Assembly (NCBI GenBank): GCA_020444005.1
Contig: JAHLLU010000018.1
Span: forward strand, 1 to 14,242
From: an archaeon
Lineage (GTDB): Archaea > Thermoproteota > Bathyarchaeia > TCS64
DNA: 14,242 nucleotides
Direction: 5' to 3'
Made by a program: the position numbers and the translations under genes. The notes under the pieces were generated by a model. It ran no database searches, was not told the origin of the DNA, and saw nothing but the letters and a program-made list of their open reading frames with translations. The first letter of the stretch is position 1. Each line of letters starts with the position of its first letter. Below are positions 6,430 through 13,456 of the stretch, one piece after another.

Positions 6430-7334
6430 AGCAACACCTCAAAATCCAGTTCATTCATTAACTCCTTGTACCTGTTCCGGATAGTAACCTCGGTTATCTT
6501 GGCAGCCTTGACGATCTCACTTTGGGTCCTGTCTTCAACGTTCAATTTACACGCAATATACAGAGCAGCAGCAGTAATCCCATCAGGCGCCCGCCCCACT
6601 GTCAAATGCTTCTCTGAGGCAAGATCAATAATCGACCTACAAAACTGCTCAGTAGAACCACTAATCTTCAAGGCACTGACAAACTTCGTGATCAAAGTAT
6701 CCTTGTTTACCTGAGGAACCTCAGGGTCAAGATGCTTATATAAATACCTGTAATTCTTCGCAGCCTCTTTTCGAGTAATAGTCGAAACCTTGGCAACATC
6801 ATCAAGACTCCTGATAACCTGACACTGTCTACAGGCCATGTAAACAGAAGCCGCAACAACAGACTGAATAGCACGTCCCTTAATCAAACCCTTCTTCGCT
6901 GCTTTTCGATAAATAATCGCAGCTGTCTCAGAGGTATTTTTGGGCAGCTTTAACTCATCAGAAATTCTAGTCAACTCACTAAGAGCCTTAGTAAGATTAC
7001 GCTGAAAACTATCCGTTGTTGAAGTACGATGCTGCCACTTTCTCAACCGATTCTGACGCTGCTTTTCCTCACGAGTCAGAGGCCTACCTCTCGCATCCTG
7101 ATTCCTCCAACTAATAGTAGTACTCAAACCCTTATCATGCAACAAGGGGGTAAGAGGTGCACCTGCTCTGGGCAATGTATCTTTCTGCTGTGAATTAAAC
7201 GCTCTCCACTCAGGGCCAAGCTCTACTGATGCCTCCGTTAAAACCGTACCACATGCCATACAAATCTGTTCACCAGTACTAGTATCCGTAATTATCTCCG
7301 TATTTCCACACTCGCATTGGAGCTTTAAAGCCAT
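6426..7334 (-). CDS. tfb: Transcription initiation factor B (TFB/TFIIB homologue)
   Basis: The 302-residue protein is a complete TFB. The N-terminal zinc ribbon has cysteines at 7, 9, 25 and 28 (LQCECGNTE, ICMACGTVL). Its first knuckle is C-x-C, one residue shorter than the usual C-x-x-C. The B-finger and linker follow (GPEWRAFN, RAGAPLTP), then two cyclin folds (about 107-190 and 200-297), the first containing GRAIQSVVAASVYMACRQ and the second GRAPDGITAAALYIACK. TFB recruits RNA polymerase to TBP-bound TATA boxes and contacts the BRE. The start is ATG 7334 or an in-frame GTG at 7346; two TATA-like boxes upstream could serve either. The motility-type operator in its own promoter and its co-operonic CBS gene suggest a specialised paralogue, but it could be the housekeeping TFB. 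Confidence 0.95.
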   Translation of the reverse strand: MALKLQCECGNTEIITDTSTGEQICMACGTVLTEASVELGPEWRAFNSQQKDTLPRAGAPLTPLLHDKGLSTTISWRNQDARGRPLTREEKQRQNRLRKWQHRTSTTDSFQRNLTKALSELTRISDELKLPKNTSETAAIIYRKAAKKGLIKGRAIQSVVAASVYMACRQCQVIRSLDDVAKVSTITRKEAAKNYRYLYKHLDPEVPQVNKDTLITKFVSALKISGSTEQFCRSIIDLASEKHLTVGRAPDGITAAALYIACKLNVEDRTQSEIVKAAKITEVTIRNRYKELMNELDFEVLL

Positions 7335-7358
7335 TTTATGAATCACTGATACAGGTTT

Positions 7359-7402
7359 CTATTATAGGGCTATAATCTCGTGTGTGTGTACCCCTATTAC
7401 AC
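7359..7402 (-). promoter_or_regulatory. TFB-CBS promoter with GTGT-N9-ACAC operator
   Basis: On the minus strand, GTGT (7402-7399), nine bases, and ACAC (7389-7386) are followed after nine bases by ATTATAG (7376-7370) and then TATAATAG (7366-7359). On the plus strand the element reads GTGTGTGT, nine bases, ACACC, the same layout as the archaellin promoters. The position just upstream of the TATA box suits an activator. Confidence 0.55.
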
Positions 7403-7536
7403 CCTCCAAGGCCTAAAAACATCAAAAACATATCAAATTCAAGTAACAATTGAAAAAATATAACAAAATTTGACTCTCACATCTTTCCATCCCCGAAATA
7501 CGCCTTTTAAAAGCAAAAAGAAAAGGAAGAAAAACA

Positions 7537-10209
7537 ATGTTCCATAAGCAAAGTAAAGAAATAATATTACTCGGATTAGCATTATTCGTTATTTCGGGTC
7601 TTGGTTTTTCACCAAACGCACATGGAAGTACAGGTCTAAATTGGTTAAAAACAAGAGATGGAAAAGGCAGTGAAATTATACACGCATCTATTTTGACTTC
7701 AGATAACTACATCGTTGTTGTTGGAGAAACATTGTTGAAAAATGAAAGATGCACGGATGTTTATATCGCTAAACTGGACATAACTGGAAAACTATTATGG
7801 AACACAACATTCAGCGATACCAGAATAAATCAAGACGACGCAGCGTACTCAGTAATAGAAACCAGCAATGGATATGTTGTAACTGGGAAAATATCAGACG
7901 TTGATACTATAGGTGATGACGTATTACTCTTGAAAGTAAACAAAGCCGGAAAAAAAATGTGGTACAGAAACTACGGAGGGAATGCATGGGACTGGGGAAA
8001 CGATCTTGTGGTTACACAAGATGAAAAAATAATAGTCGCTGGGACAACCCAAGATTTCTATGTCTCGGTATTTGATGTATATCTTGTCAAATGTAACACC
8101 AATGGAATATTATTGTGGAAAAGAAAGATTAGTAACATCGATAATCAATACACAAAATCAATAGTCAAAACATCAGATAATGAATATCTAATTACGGGGA
8201 ATACAAGTAACTCTACCAACACTAACCCTGATATTTTCCTATTAAAAACAGATTCTTCAGGTAGAGAAATATGGTACAAAGAATATGGAGGTTCTGGAAG
8301 AGATTTTGTATCAAAAATCATAGAATATGGAGAAAATTTTCTATTAGTTGGAAAAACGGATTCTTATGGTGCAGGGCAATACGATATTTATGTTTTGAAT
8401 ATTGACTCTGAAGGAAATGTAATATGGGAAACAACTGTGGGAAGCCCATATGATGACTCAGGGGAGAATATTTGCTATACTTCTGGGGATATTATTATTA
8501 CGGGAAATACATTCAAAAATCAAGATAATAATCAGGATCTATATTTTGTTAAAATTGATCAATTTGGTAATTTATCGTTTAATCAAACATATGGAATATA
8601 TAAATATGAAAAAGCAGTAAATATACTACCGATAGAATCTGATACCTATATTAGCTCAGGATACGGAGGAAACCCAACCAACTATAACATATATCTAAGA
8701 AAGATTACGTTTAAAAAACGATATTTAGAGATAAACACATCAATTGGAGTCTCATATGGTGCAGGGTACTATTTCAACGGTTCAGAGATCATGTTTGGAA
8801 TAGAAAACGAGATAATAATGGAGACACCACTCATTAGATACGTTTTCACAGGTTGGAACAGTAGTAGTGTTGGAGGTTACATAGGAGACGATAACCCGGT
8901 CAATTTGACTATAATGAATGATATTATTCAGACCGCTTACTGGCAGAAACAGTGTTATGTTGAGATAAACTGTCCGAGTGGAAGTAACACCACAATCAAC
9001 TCTGGTTGGTATGAATATGGAGAAGAACTCAAAATCGAGTTTTCACTGAAAGAGGGATATAATTTCGATCATTGGGTAGGAACAGGAAATGGTTCCTATT
9101 CTGGAGAAGATAATAGCGCATACATTTCTGTGCTTGGACCTATAACGCAAACAATTGTATTAGAAAAGATACCGGTTTTCTCGCTGGAGATTAATTCTCC
9201 TTATGGAGGTCCAATGGGATCAGGGGAATACTATGATGGAGAGTTGGTTATGTTTAACATCACCAAGAAAATCGTTTACATTGACAAAGGAATACGCTGT
9301 GTATTTCAAGGATGGAAATCTCCCTCAGAAACGGGAATTACTGGAGAGGATCAAACATACTATGTGACTATGACTGAGAATATCATAGAAAACGCTGAGT
9401 GGAAAAAACAATATTACGTGAATATTACCTCAAACATCGATGCCTTGGTGCTTTCAGAGTCAGGTTGGTATGATGAAGGAAGCGATTTATTACTTACCTG
9501 CACGCCTCAAGAAGGATATAATTTTGTTGAATGGGAAGGCGAAGGCGATAGCACATACGTAGGAAATAAGGATACTGTAACAATACAGGTTACTTCGCCA
9601 ATTTGCGAGAGAGCCTTCTTAACCGATGCGGAGCCATGTAGTCTAACAATTCAAAGTAAATATGGCGATTTTAGTGAAACATCAACACATTACATTGGCG
9701 AAAATGTTTCAATCTCAATTTCACCTGAAATAATATACTTGTCTAACACATCCAGAATGGGATTTCAAGAATGGAAATCAAATAACGATGGCTACAAAGG
9801 CAATGAAAACCCAGCCTACTTCATAATTAAGGAAGATACCATCCAGGAAGCGGTCTGGATCAAACAATACTATGTAAAATCAGATGATTTAGCGTTTAAC
9901 CAATGGTTTGATGAAAATGCTTCAATTACCCTAAATCGAGTTGAACCTAGTTTTCTTATCTCAAAATATAAAGAGTACTCAGATAAAACAACCAGTTTAG
10001 AAGGAACTGTATTAGTAACAAGTCCCCTAAATCTGGTAACTAAATCACAGAATATCTATCTAAATGCCTCACTTCTATTCGTTTTTCCAAGTATAGCTGT
10101 ATTTGTATTAGTAAGTCGTTATAGGAGTAAATTCATAAAGAAACCTGAGTTTATCCAGCGAATAATAAAATCCGTTCTAGATAAAATTATTGACAGGTGT
10201 CAAAGATGA
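7537..10209 (+). CDS. Secreted, membrane-anchored repeat protein: beta-propeller plus alternating InlB-like repeats
   Basis: This 890-residue protein starts with a signal peptide (hydrophobic IILLGLALFVISGLGF, ending near AHGS at about 31). Residues about 35-390 contain six to seven repeats of the form D-x-Y/F-L-x-K-x-D-x-x-G-x-x-x-W-x-x-x-Y-G-G, with repeated VTG/ITG strands, which predicts a beta-propeller. Residues about 396-835 hold three tandem pairs of two related modules. Type A (about 396, 548 and 701) ends in F-x-G/E-W and A-x-W-x-K-Q; type B (about 473, 626 and 778) has GWYDEG-like and EGYNF-x-x-W elements. These resemble divergent InlB-B/Listeria-Bacteroides repeats. A transmembrane helix at about 846-865 and a basic tail of about 25 residues anchor it. 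It is probably a cell-surface or adhesion protein; its ligand is unknown. A TATA-like TTTTAAAA lies about 28 bases upstream, and AGGA precedes the ATG. Confidence 0.8.
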   Translation: MFHKQSKEIILLGLALFVISGLGFSPNAHGSTGLNWLKTRDGKGSEIIHASILTSDNYIVVVGETLLKNERCTDVYIAKLDITGKLLWNTTFSDTRINQDDAAYSVIETSNGYVVTGKISDVDTIGDDVLLLKVNKAGKKMWYRNYGGNAWDWGNDLVVTQDEKIIVAGTTQDFYVSVFDVYLVKCNTNGILLWKRKISNIDNQYTKSIVKTSDNEYLITGNTSNSTNTNPDIFLLKTDSSGREIWYKEYGGSGRDFVSKIIEYGENFLLVGKTDSYGAGQYDIYVLNIDSEGNVIWETTVGSPYDDSGENICYTSGDIIITGNTFKNQDNNQDLYFVKIDQFGNLSFNQTYGIYKYEKAVNILPIESDTYISSGYGGNPTNYNIYLRKITFKKRYLEINTSIGVSYGAGYYFNGSEIMFGIENEIIMETPLIRYVFTGWNSSSVGGYIGDDNPVNLTIMNDIIQTAYWQKQCYVEINCPSGSNTTINSGWYEYGEELKIEFSLKEGYNFDHWVGTGNGSYSGEDNSAYISVLGPITQTIVLEKIPVFSLEINSPYGGPMGSGEYYDGELVMFNITKKIVYIDKGIRCVFQGWKSPSETGITGEDQTYYVTMTENIIENAEWKKQYYVNITSNIDALVLSESGWYDEGSDLLLTCTPQEGYNFVEWEGEGDSTYVGNKDTVTIQVTSPICERAFLTDAEPCSLTIQSKYGDFSETSTHYIGENVSISISPEIIYLSNTSRMGFQEWKSNNDGYKGNENPAYFIIKEDTIQEAVWIKQYYVKSDDLAFNQWFDENASITLNRVEPSFLISKYKEYSDKTTSLEGTVLVTSPLNLVTKSQNIYLNASLLFVFPSIAVFVLVSRYRSKFIKKPEFIQRIIKSVLDKIIDRCQR

Positions 10210-10232
10210 ACACACCTACATCTCTTTATGAT
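10197..10232 (+). promoter_or_regulatory. Receiver-gene promoter with GTGT-N9-ACAC operator
   Basis: GTGT (10197-10200), nine bases, ACAC (10210-10213, extending to ACACACC), then ten bases and CTTTATGAT (10224-10232). This TATA-like sequence is identical to that of the cheW promoter. The operator overlaps the last codons and stop of the preceding surface-protein gene. The predicted start of transcription is near 10253, about 49 bases before the receiver start. Confidence 0.55.
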
Positions 10233-10253
10233 TTCTCATCAAATTTGTATTCG

Positions 10254-10301
10254 ATGTACTTCACCACACTAGACAAAAACTGGCTTTGGAGTGAACAATA
10301 G
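10254..10301 (+). CDS. Possible 15-codon leader ORF before the receiver gene
   Basis: An ATG at 10254, almost exactly at the predicted transcription start, opens a 15-residue frame, MYFTTLDKNWLWSEQ. It ends with TAG at 10299-10301, directly followed by the TTG start of the receiver gene in the same frame. A leaderless leader peptide with stop-start coupling is possible. It is equally likely to be chance, because the receiver start has its own GGAG. Confidence 0.22.
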   Translation: MYFTTLDKNWLWSEQ

Positions 10302-10766
10302 TTGGCAAACATACTTGTTGTGGATGATGAGCAGGATATTCTCGAAATGACGAAGATCATGCTTACTACTTCTAATCATAAAGTACTCACTACTTTAAAT
10401 GGTGAAGAAGCACTAGAGATAGTTCAAAAAGAAAAAGTTGATCTTATCCTTTTAGACGCGGTATTACCAGGGATACATGGTCTGGATATTTGTCGCATAT
10501 TAAAGAGAAATAAGGAAACACAGCGGACTCCGATTATAATTTTTAGTGCTCTTGGTACAGGAGTTAAGATGATGCTCGAAGATAGGGATCGAGCTGATGA
10601 TTTTATCAGTAAGCCTTTCACAAGAAAAAATCTTCTGGAAACCATTGAAAAAGTATTAGAAAAGAAGAAAATACCACAAAAAGAAATAAAGACAAGAGGT
10701 TCTGTAGTGATACTGAATGCATCTATAGAAATTCCTTCACATATGCAAAGCATTTCCAGTGAGTAA
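10302..10766 (+). CDS. Stand-alone response regulator receiver protein
   Basis: The 154-residue protein is one receiver domain (about 1-122) with acidic D8-D9, phospho-acceptor D52 (LILLDAVLPG), switch serine S82 (IIIFSALG) and lysine K104 (ISKPF), plus a 30-residue tail without a recognisable output domain. The start is TTG at 10302, since the protein begins in canonical fashion at MANILVVDDE and GGAG lies about ten bases upstream. Receivers of this kind in archaea receive phosphate from soluble or membrane histidine kinases, none of which is in this window. It shares the motility-type operator and the cheW-like TATA box, so it may be a second CheY-like output or a phosphate sink for CheA. 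The MPxxDG loop is VLPGIHG, closer to generic receivers than to CheY. Confidence 0.88.
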   Translation: MANILVVDDEQDILEMTKIMLTTSNHKVLTTLNGEEALEIVQKEKVDLILLDAVLPGIHGLDICRILKRNKETQRTPIIIFSALGTGVKMMLEDRDRADDFISKPFTRKNLLETIEKVLEKKKIPQKEIKTRGSVVILNASIEIPSHMQSISSE

Positions 10767-10794
10767 GGAGTTAATTTTACTATTAAGATGAACG

Positions 10795-10801
10795 TTTTTT
10801 T
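10795..10801 (+). terminator. T-tract terminator after the receiver gene
   Basis: Seven consecutive T residues about 30 bases after the receiver stop, without a clear hairpin. This is typical of archaeal oligo-T termination. Confidence 0.3.
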
Positions 10802-10926
10802 AACATGTATTTGTCAATAATATCATTTGTTTACATATGTTAACGCTTGTATTACTTATGTCAACTCATTAGGTAATCACGGGTTCTAGATGAATAATAA
10901 ATCAAAATAATCACCTTATTTTATCC

Positions 10927-11043
10927 ATGAAATCAGGAATATCAACCGGACTTGCAGAAAAAATAGATAAAGTAATCTACGATATAGATAGAGTAATTTA
11001 TTCTATCGAAAAAATCGAATCATATCTTAAAGAGAATAGATAG
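10927..11043 (+). CDS. Possible 38-residue coiled-coil microprotein
   Basis: This short frame starts with ATG at 10927 and ends with TAG. Its core is a seven-residue repeat, DKVIYDI, DRVIYSI, EKIESYL, with hydrophobic residues at heptad a/d-like positions, so it predicts an amphipathic helix or coiled coil. The DNA also shows a 21-base near-repeat (gataaagtaatctac against gatagagtaatttat), suggesting internal duplication. An AT-rich TATA-like stretch (about 10891-10900) lies about 30 bases upstream. There is no ribosome-binding site, so it would be leaderless. No family is recognised. It sits in a region of about 500 bases otherwise without genes. Confidence 0.35.
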   Translation: MKSGISTGLAEKIDKVIYDIDRVIYSIEKIESYLKENR

Positions 11044-11059
11044 TTTTTGAAAAAATCAT

Positions 11060-11094
11060 GTGTGCTTGATAAACACACCTCCATTATTATAAAT
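11060..11094 (+). promoter_or_regulatory. Orphan promoter with GTGT-N9-ACAC operator
   Basis: GTGT (11060-11063), nine bases, ACAC (11073-11076, extending to ACACACC), nine bases, then ATTATAAAT (11086-11094), a good TATA box. The architecture equals that of the cheW, TFB and receiver promoters, but no annotated gene follows on the plus strand before the convergent winged-helix gene. The predicted transcript starts near 11115. From there the only frame is a 17-codon one at 11114-11167, so the product may be a tiny peptide or a non-coding RNA. Confidence 0.5.
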
Positions 11095-11113
11095 TCATAT
11101 TGAAATTAAATAG

Positions 11114-11167
11114 ATGAGCATATTTGGAAAGGTGCGCACCACATCCATTTCTTTTTTTCACATATAA
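11114..11167 (+). CDS. Possible 17-residue leaderless ORF downstream of the orphan promoter
   Basis: The ATG at 11114 coincides with the predicted start of transcription of the orphan promoter. It encodes MSIFGKVRTTSISFFHI and ends at TAA. The frame contains a 10-base perfect palindrome, GGTGCGCACC (11131-11140), unusually G/C-rich for the surroundings. Coding evidence is minimal. Confidence 0.18.
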   Translation: MSIFGKVRTTSISFFHI

Positions 11168-11269
11168 CAACCAAATTAAATGATAGTTACTCGAGATCTA
11201 CACTATTGGCCTTGATGATAATTTGATTACTATAAATAAAAAAAATATTCGATTAATTGAAGACCCAGG

Positions 11270-11596
11270 TTATGTGCACATTGTGTTTATAATTTGGTCA
11301 AGGTGAGTTGCATCTCTTGTAAAATACTTAACCAGATTCCTTCCTTTGGGAGTTATGACGTATTTGTATTTAGATCGTTTATCTACTTTTCTTGATTGTG
11401 ACCCATTCGTAATATCTATTTTTACTATAAGATCTGAATCGAGCAATTTTTCGAATTCTCTATGAAGCTGGTTCCAAGATAAATTAGCAGCATACATTAT
11501 CCTCGTAGGTTTTGTTTCTCCATTACACATTATAGCTAAAATATCAAGACATAAATCAAATCTCGAACGTCTCTTTGATAAAAACCTAGACGACAT
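11270..11596 (-). CDS. Small winged-helix transcriptional regulator (archaeal HTH_45 type)
   Basis: The protein is about 108 residues, a single archaeal winged-helix domain. It has the family opening SKRRSRFDLCLDILAIM, then GETKPTRIMYAANLSWNQL, where KPTRIMYxANLSW marks the recognition region, a wing, and the closing YKYVITPKGRNLVKYF. It probably binds DNA as a dimer through the C-terminal helix. I prefer the ATG at 11596 over the in-frame GTG at 11605, because a TATA-like TAGTATAATG (minus strand, 11620-11611) predicts a leaderless start near 11596. It is divergent from a paralogue at 11797, with about 200 bases between them. The target is unknown; the motility context suggests archaellum or chemotaxis genes. 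Confidence 0.85.
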   Translation of the reverse strand: MSSRFLSKRRSRFDLCLDILAIMCNGETKPTRIMYAANLSWNQLHREFEKLLDSDLIVKIDITNGSQSRKVDKRSKYKYVITPKGRNLVKYFTRDATHLDQIINTMCT

Positions 11597-11796
11597 GCTC
11601 TCCACTATCGCATTATACTATTAAGATGTGTTTAGAATCCAGTATCGGGTTTGGAAAATAGTTAGATACCGATTGTTTATATGGATTTTTGATATAAGTA
11701 TCATATTTGTATGTTTTTCATTATATCGGGCAGTGTAACTAGGTTTGATTAAGTTCCTAAATATGTATTATTAACTAATATTGTGATTCTGAGTTC

Positions 11797-12075
11797 ATGA
11801 CAAGTAGAAGATCGAAGATGGAACTTCTCTGTGAGGTTCTTGAGTCAATAGATCAAGGTGATAACAAGCCAACACACATTCTTTACAATTCAAGGACTAG
11901 TTGGTCTGTCTTACAGAAACTTCTGGACTTTTCCATGGAGAAAGAGTACATTGTAGAGCGAAAAGCGAGAGAGGACGATTCTACAAAACGAGTTGTGTAT
12001 CAACTTACATCAGAGGGAAAAGAGGTGCTGCATAACATGAAGCATCTGAAGAATACTCTGAATATAAACGCGTAA
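11797..12075 (+). CDS. Small winged-helix regulator, paralogue of the divergent neighbour
   Basis: The 92-residue winged-helix protein shares the order of elements with the gene at 11270: SRRSKMELLCEVLESI, then GDNKPTHILYNSRTSWSVLQKLLDF, then VVYQLTSEGKEVLHNM. The motif KPTxIxYxxxxSW is common to both. It lacks the longer C-terminal helix of the paralogue. Its TAA stop shares one base with the ATG of the TrmB-like gene (TAATG), so the two regulators are co-translated and probably act on the same process. An AT-rich element about 25 bases upstream of the ATG may be the TATA box. Confidence 0.85.
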   Translation: MTSRRSKMELLCEVLESIDQGDNKPTHILYNSRTSWSVLQKLLDFSMEKEYIVERKAREDDSTKRVVYQLTSEGKEVLHNMKHLKNTLNINA

Positions 12076-13001
12076 TGGTGGGAATGATGAATAGTCAGAT
12101 ATTAAAAAAGGATGAGAGACATATTCAAAACATAATAGAAAATAACTCCGACATAGTGCCACTTGTCCATAACTTTGGAATGGCAAAGAAGATTAACAAA
12201 AGTAATGTTAGTCACACATCAACGCTAATAGAAATGCATAACGCATTATCCAGCTTCGGGCTTAACAAAAACGAGATCAACGTTTACCTGTTCTTGGTAC
12301 GGTTTGGAAAACAAAAAGCAAGCCGAATCGCCGAGAACCTGGGCATCACAAGATCTGAAACATATAAGATTCTACGTAGCCTCGAATCGCAGGGAATAAT
12401 CTTACGCTTGGTTGAGAAACCATACAAGTATTTGGCCATCCCAGTTGAGGATGTCTTCAATATGTTCCTGAAAAAGGAGTATGAGCAGGTCAAACAAATC
12501 GAGAGAAAGAAAGACGATCTCTTAGCAAAATGGAGCTTGATTAAGAGTAAACCCATGAAAAACGAGATCAATACAATGATCTTTCAGGTCCTTGAGGGTA
12601 CAAGCCACATCTATATAAAGCTGAAAGAGTTGGTGGAGAGAAATCTTGGGAGCATCAAGATTATTGCATCTAGTGATATTTTGTTATGGTTGTACAACAC
12701 ACCATTCTTTGAATTACTGGAAGATAAAAAGGAAGACGATAACCAACTTAAAGTCAATCTGATAGTGGATGCTTCTGATATTAGCGAGTTTGTTATATCC
12801 GATCTAAGCATGGATATATTGAACTTTAAACTGGTGAAGAGTCTCAACATTCCTGGTTTCATAATATCTGATGACGACGAGATACTCCTTTTGATCCAGA
12901 ATGGTCCAGAGGAACTGTATGCCATGTGGACTAACTATGATAGCATCGTAGGAACCAACAAGCATCTGTTCTCATATATATGGGATGAAGAGATTCGATA
13001 A
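12075..13001 (+). CDS. TrmB-family transcriptional regulator
   Basis: The 308-residue protein has a non-conserved N-terminal extension of about 52 residues, then a TrmB-type winged helix (about 54-125) with FGLNKNEINVYLFLVRFG and ASRIAENLGITRSETYKIL. A charged helix follows (about 132-158, likely the dimerising coiled coil), then an alpha/beta C-terminal domain that in TrmB proteins senses sugars or other ligands. The sugar-binding part of classical TrmB is not obvious. The first ATG at 12075 overlaps the upstream stop; ATGs at 12084 and 12087 are alternatives, the latter with GGTGG upstream. It lies directly before the archaellin genes on the same strand, so an archaellin regulator is a reasonable inference, as TrmB-like proteins often control adjacent operons. 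Confidence 0.86.
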   Translation: MVGMMNSQILKKDERHIQNIIENNSDIVPLVHNFGMAKKINKSNVSHTSTLIEMHNALSSFGLNKNEINVYLFLVRFGKQKASRIAENLGITRSETYKILRSLESQGIILRLVEKPYKYLAIPVEDVFNMFLKKEYEQVKQIERKKDDLLAKWSLIKSKPMKNEINTMIFQVLEGTSHIYIKLKELVERNLGSIKIIASSDILLWLYNTPFFELLEDKKEDDNQLKVNLIVDASDISEFVISDLSMDILNFKLVKSLNIPGFIISDDDEILLLIQNGPEELYAMWTNYDSIVGTNKHLFSYIWDEEIR

Positions 13002-13020
13002 AACCTCGCATAATCCCCTC

Positions 13021-13026
13021 TTTTTT
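13021..13026 (+). terminator. T-tract terminator after the TrmB-like gene
   Basis: CTCTTTTTTATAA about 20 bases after the stop is a typical archaeal oligo-T terminator and would separate this operon from the archaellin promoter. Confidence 0.35.
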
Positions 13027-13058
13027 ATAATTAACAATTTTGCAGTTTAGATTTTTTT

Positions 13059-13456
13059 CCTGTGTGTGTCTGGTTTGTACACCTCGGTTTTTGGGTGCAA
13101 TAATACAACCAGATGCTTATGATATTGACTAGTCTCGATAGTTCTGGATAAAACAATGGAGAAACTTAAAATGAAATGTCCAAAACGCAAGGGAATGACT
13201 GGTCTAGAGACCGCAATCATACTTGTAGCCTTCGTAATCACCGCAGCTGCTTTCAGCTTCGTAGTGCTGAACATGGGATTCCTGACAGCTCAGAAGAGCC
13301 AGACAGTAATCTCAGCAGGCATGGATGAAGCCACATCATCAATACAAGCAGACGGAGACGTAATCGGAGAGTTCGATCTAACCTCTGGTAACATGACTGT
13401 ATGCTCATTCTACGTTCGTCTATCACAAGGACGTGAGCCTATTGACACTGCAGGTG
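13059..13456 (+). repeat. Direct repeat, copy 1 (archaellin promoter and 5' coding part)
   Basis: By eye, base-for-base identical to 13845-14242, with a period of 786 bp. Identity starts just before the operator: base 13058 differs from 13844. It runs to the window edge, so the repeat may be longer. Non-coding and coding parts are equally identical, pointing to a very recent duplication or gene conversion. Confidence 0.9.
13062..13126 (+). promoter_or_regulatory. Archaellin promoter, copy 1, with GTGT-N9-ACAC operator
   Basis: GTGTGTGT (13062-13069), nine bases, ACACC (13079-13083). Two TATA candidates follow: CAATAATAC (13098-13106) and CTTATGATATT (13116-13126), the latter close to the cheW and receiver TATA boxes. 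With the second, transcription starts near 13145 and the leader carries GGAG at 13158-13161. The operator lies further from this TATA box than at the other sites, by about two helical turns. Confidence 0.5.

Noticed and set aside
10254..10766. In-frame TAG between the 15-codon frame and the receiver gene read as pyrrolysine, giving an N-terminally extended receiver
   Set aside because: The receiver begins canonically at its TTG with a GGAG upstream, and TAG is the ordinary stop of cheB, cheC and the highly expressed archaellin in this window.
10790..10860. TTAACATGTA and TACATATGTTAA as an inverted repeat or operator after the receiver gene
   Set aside because: The arms are low-complexity AT sequence and need a two-base gap to align; too weak to call.
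13047..13274. Minus-strand frames opposite both archaellin 5' ends (also 13800-14060)
   Set aside because: They are identical only because the DNA is duplicated. They lie antisense to the archaellin leader and promoter and have no start signals of their own.
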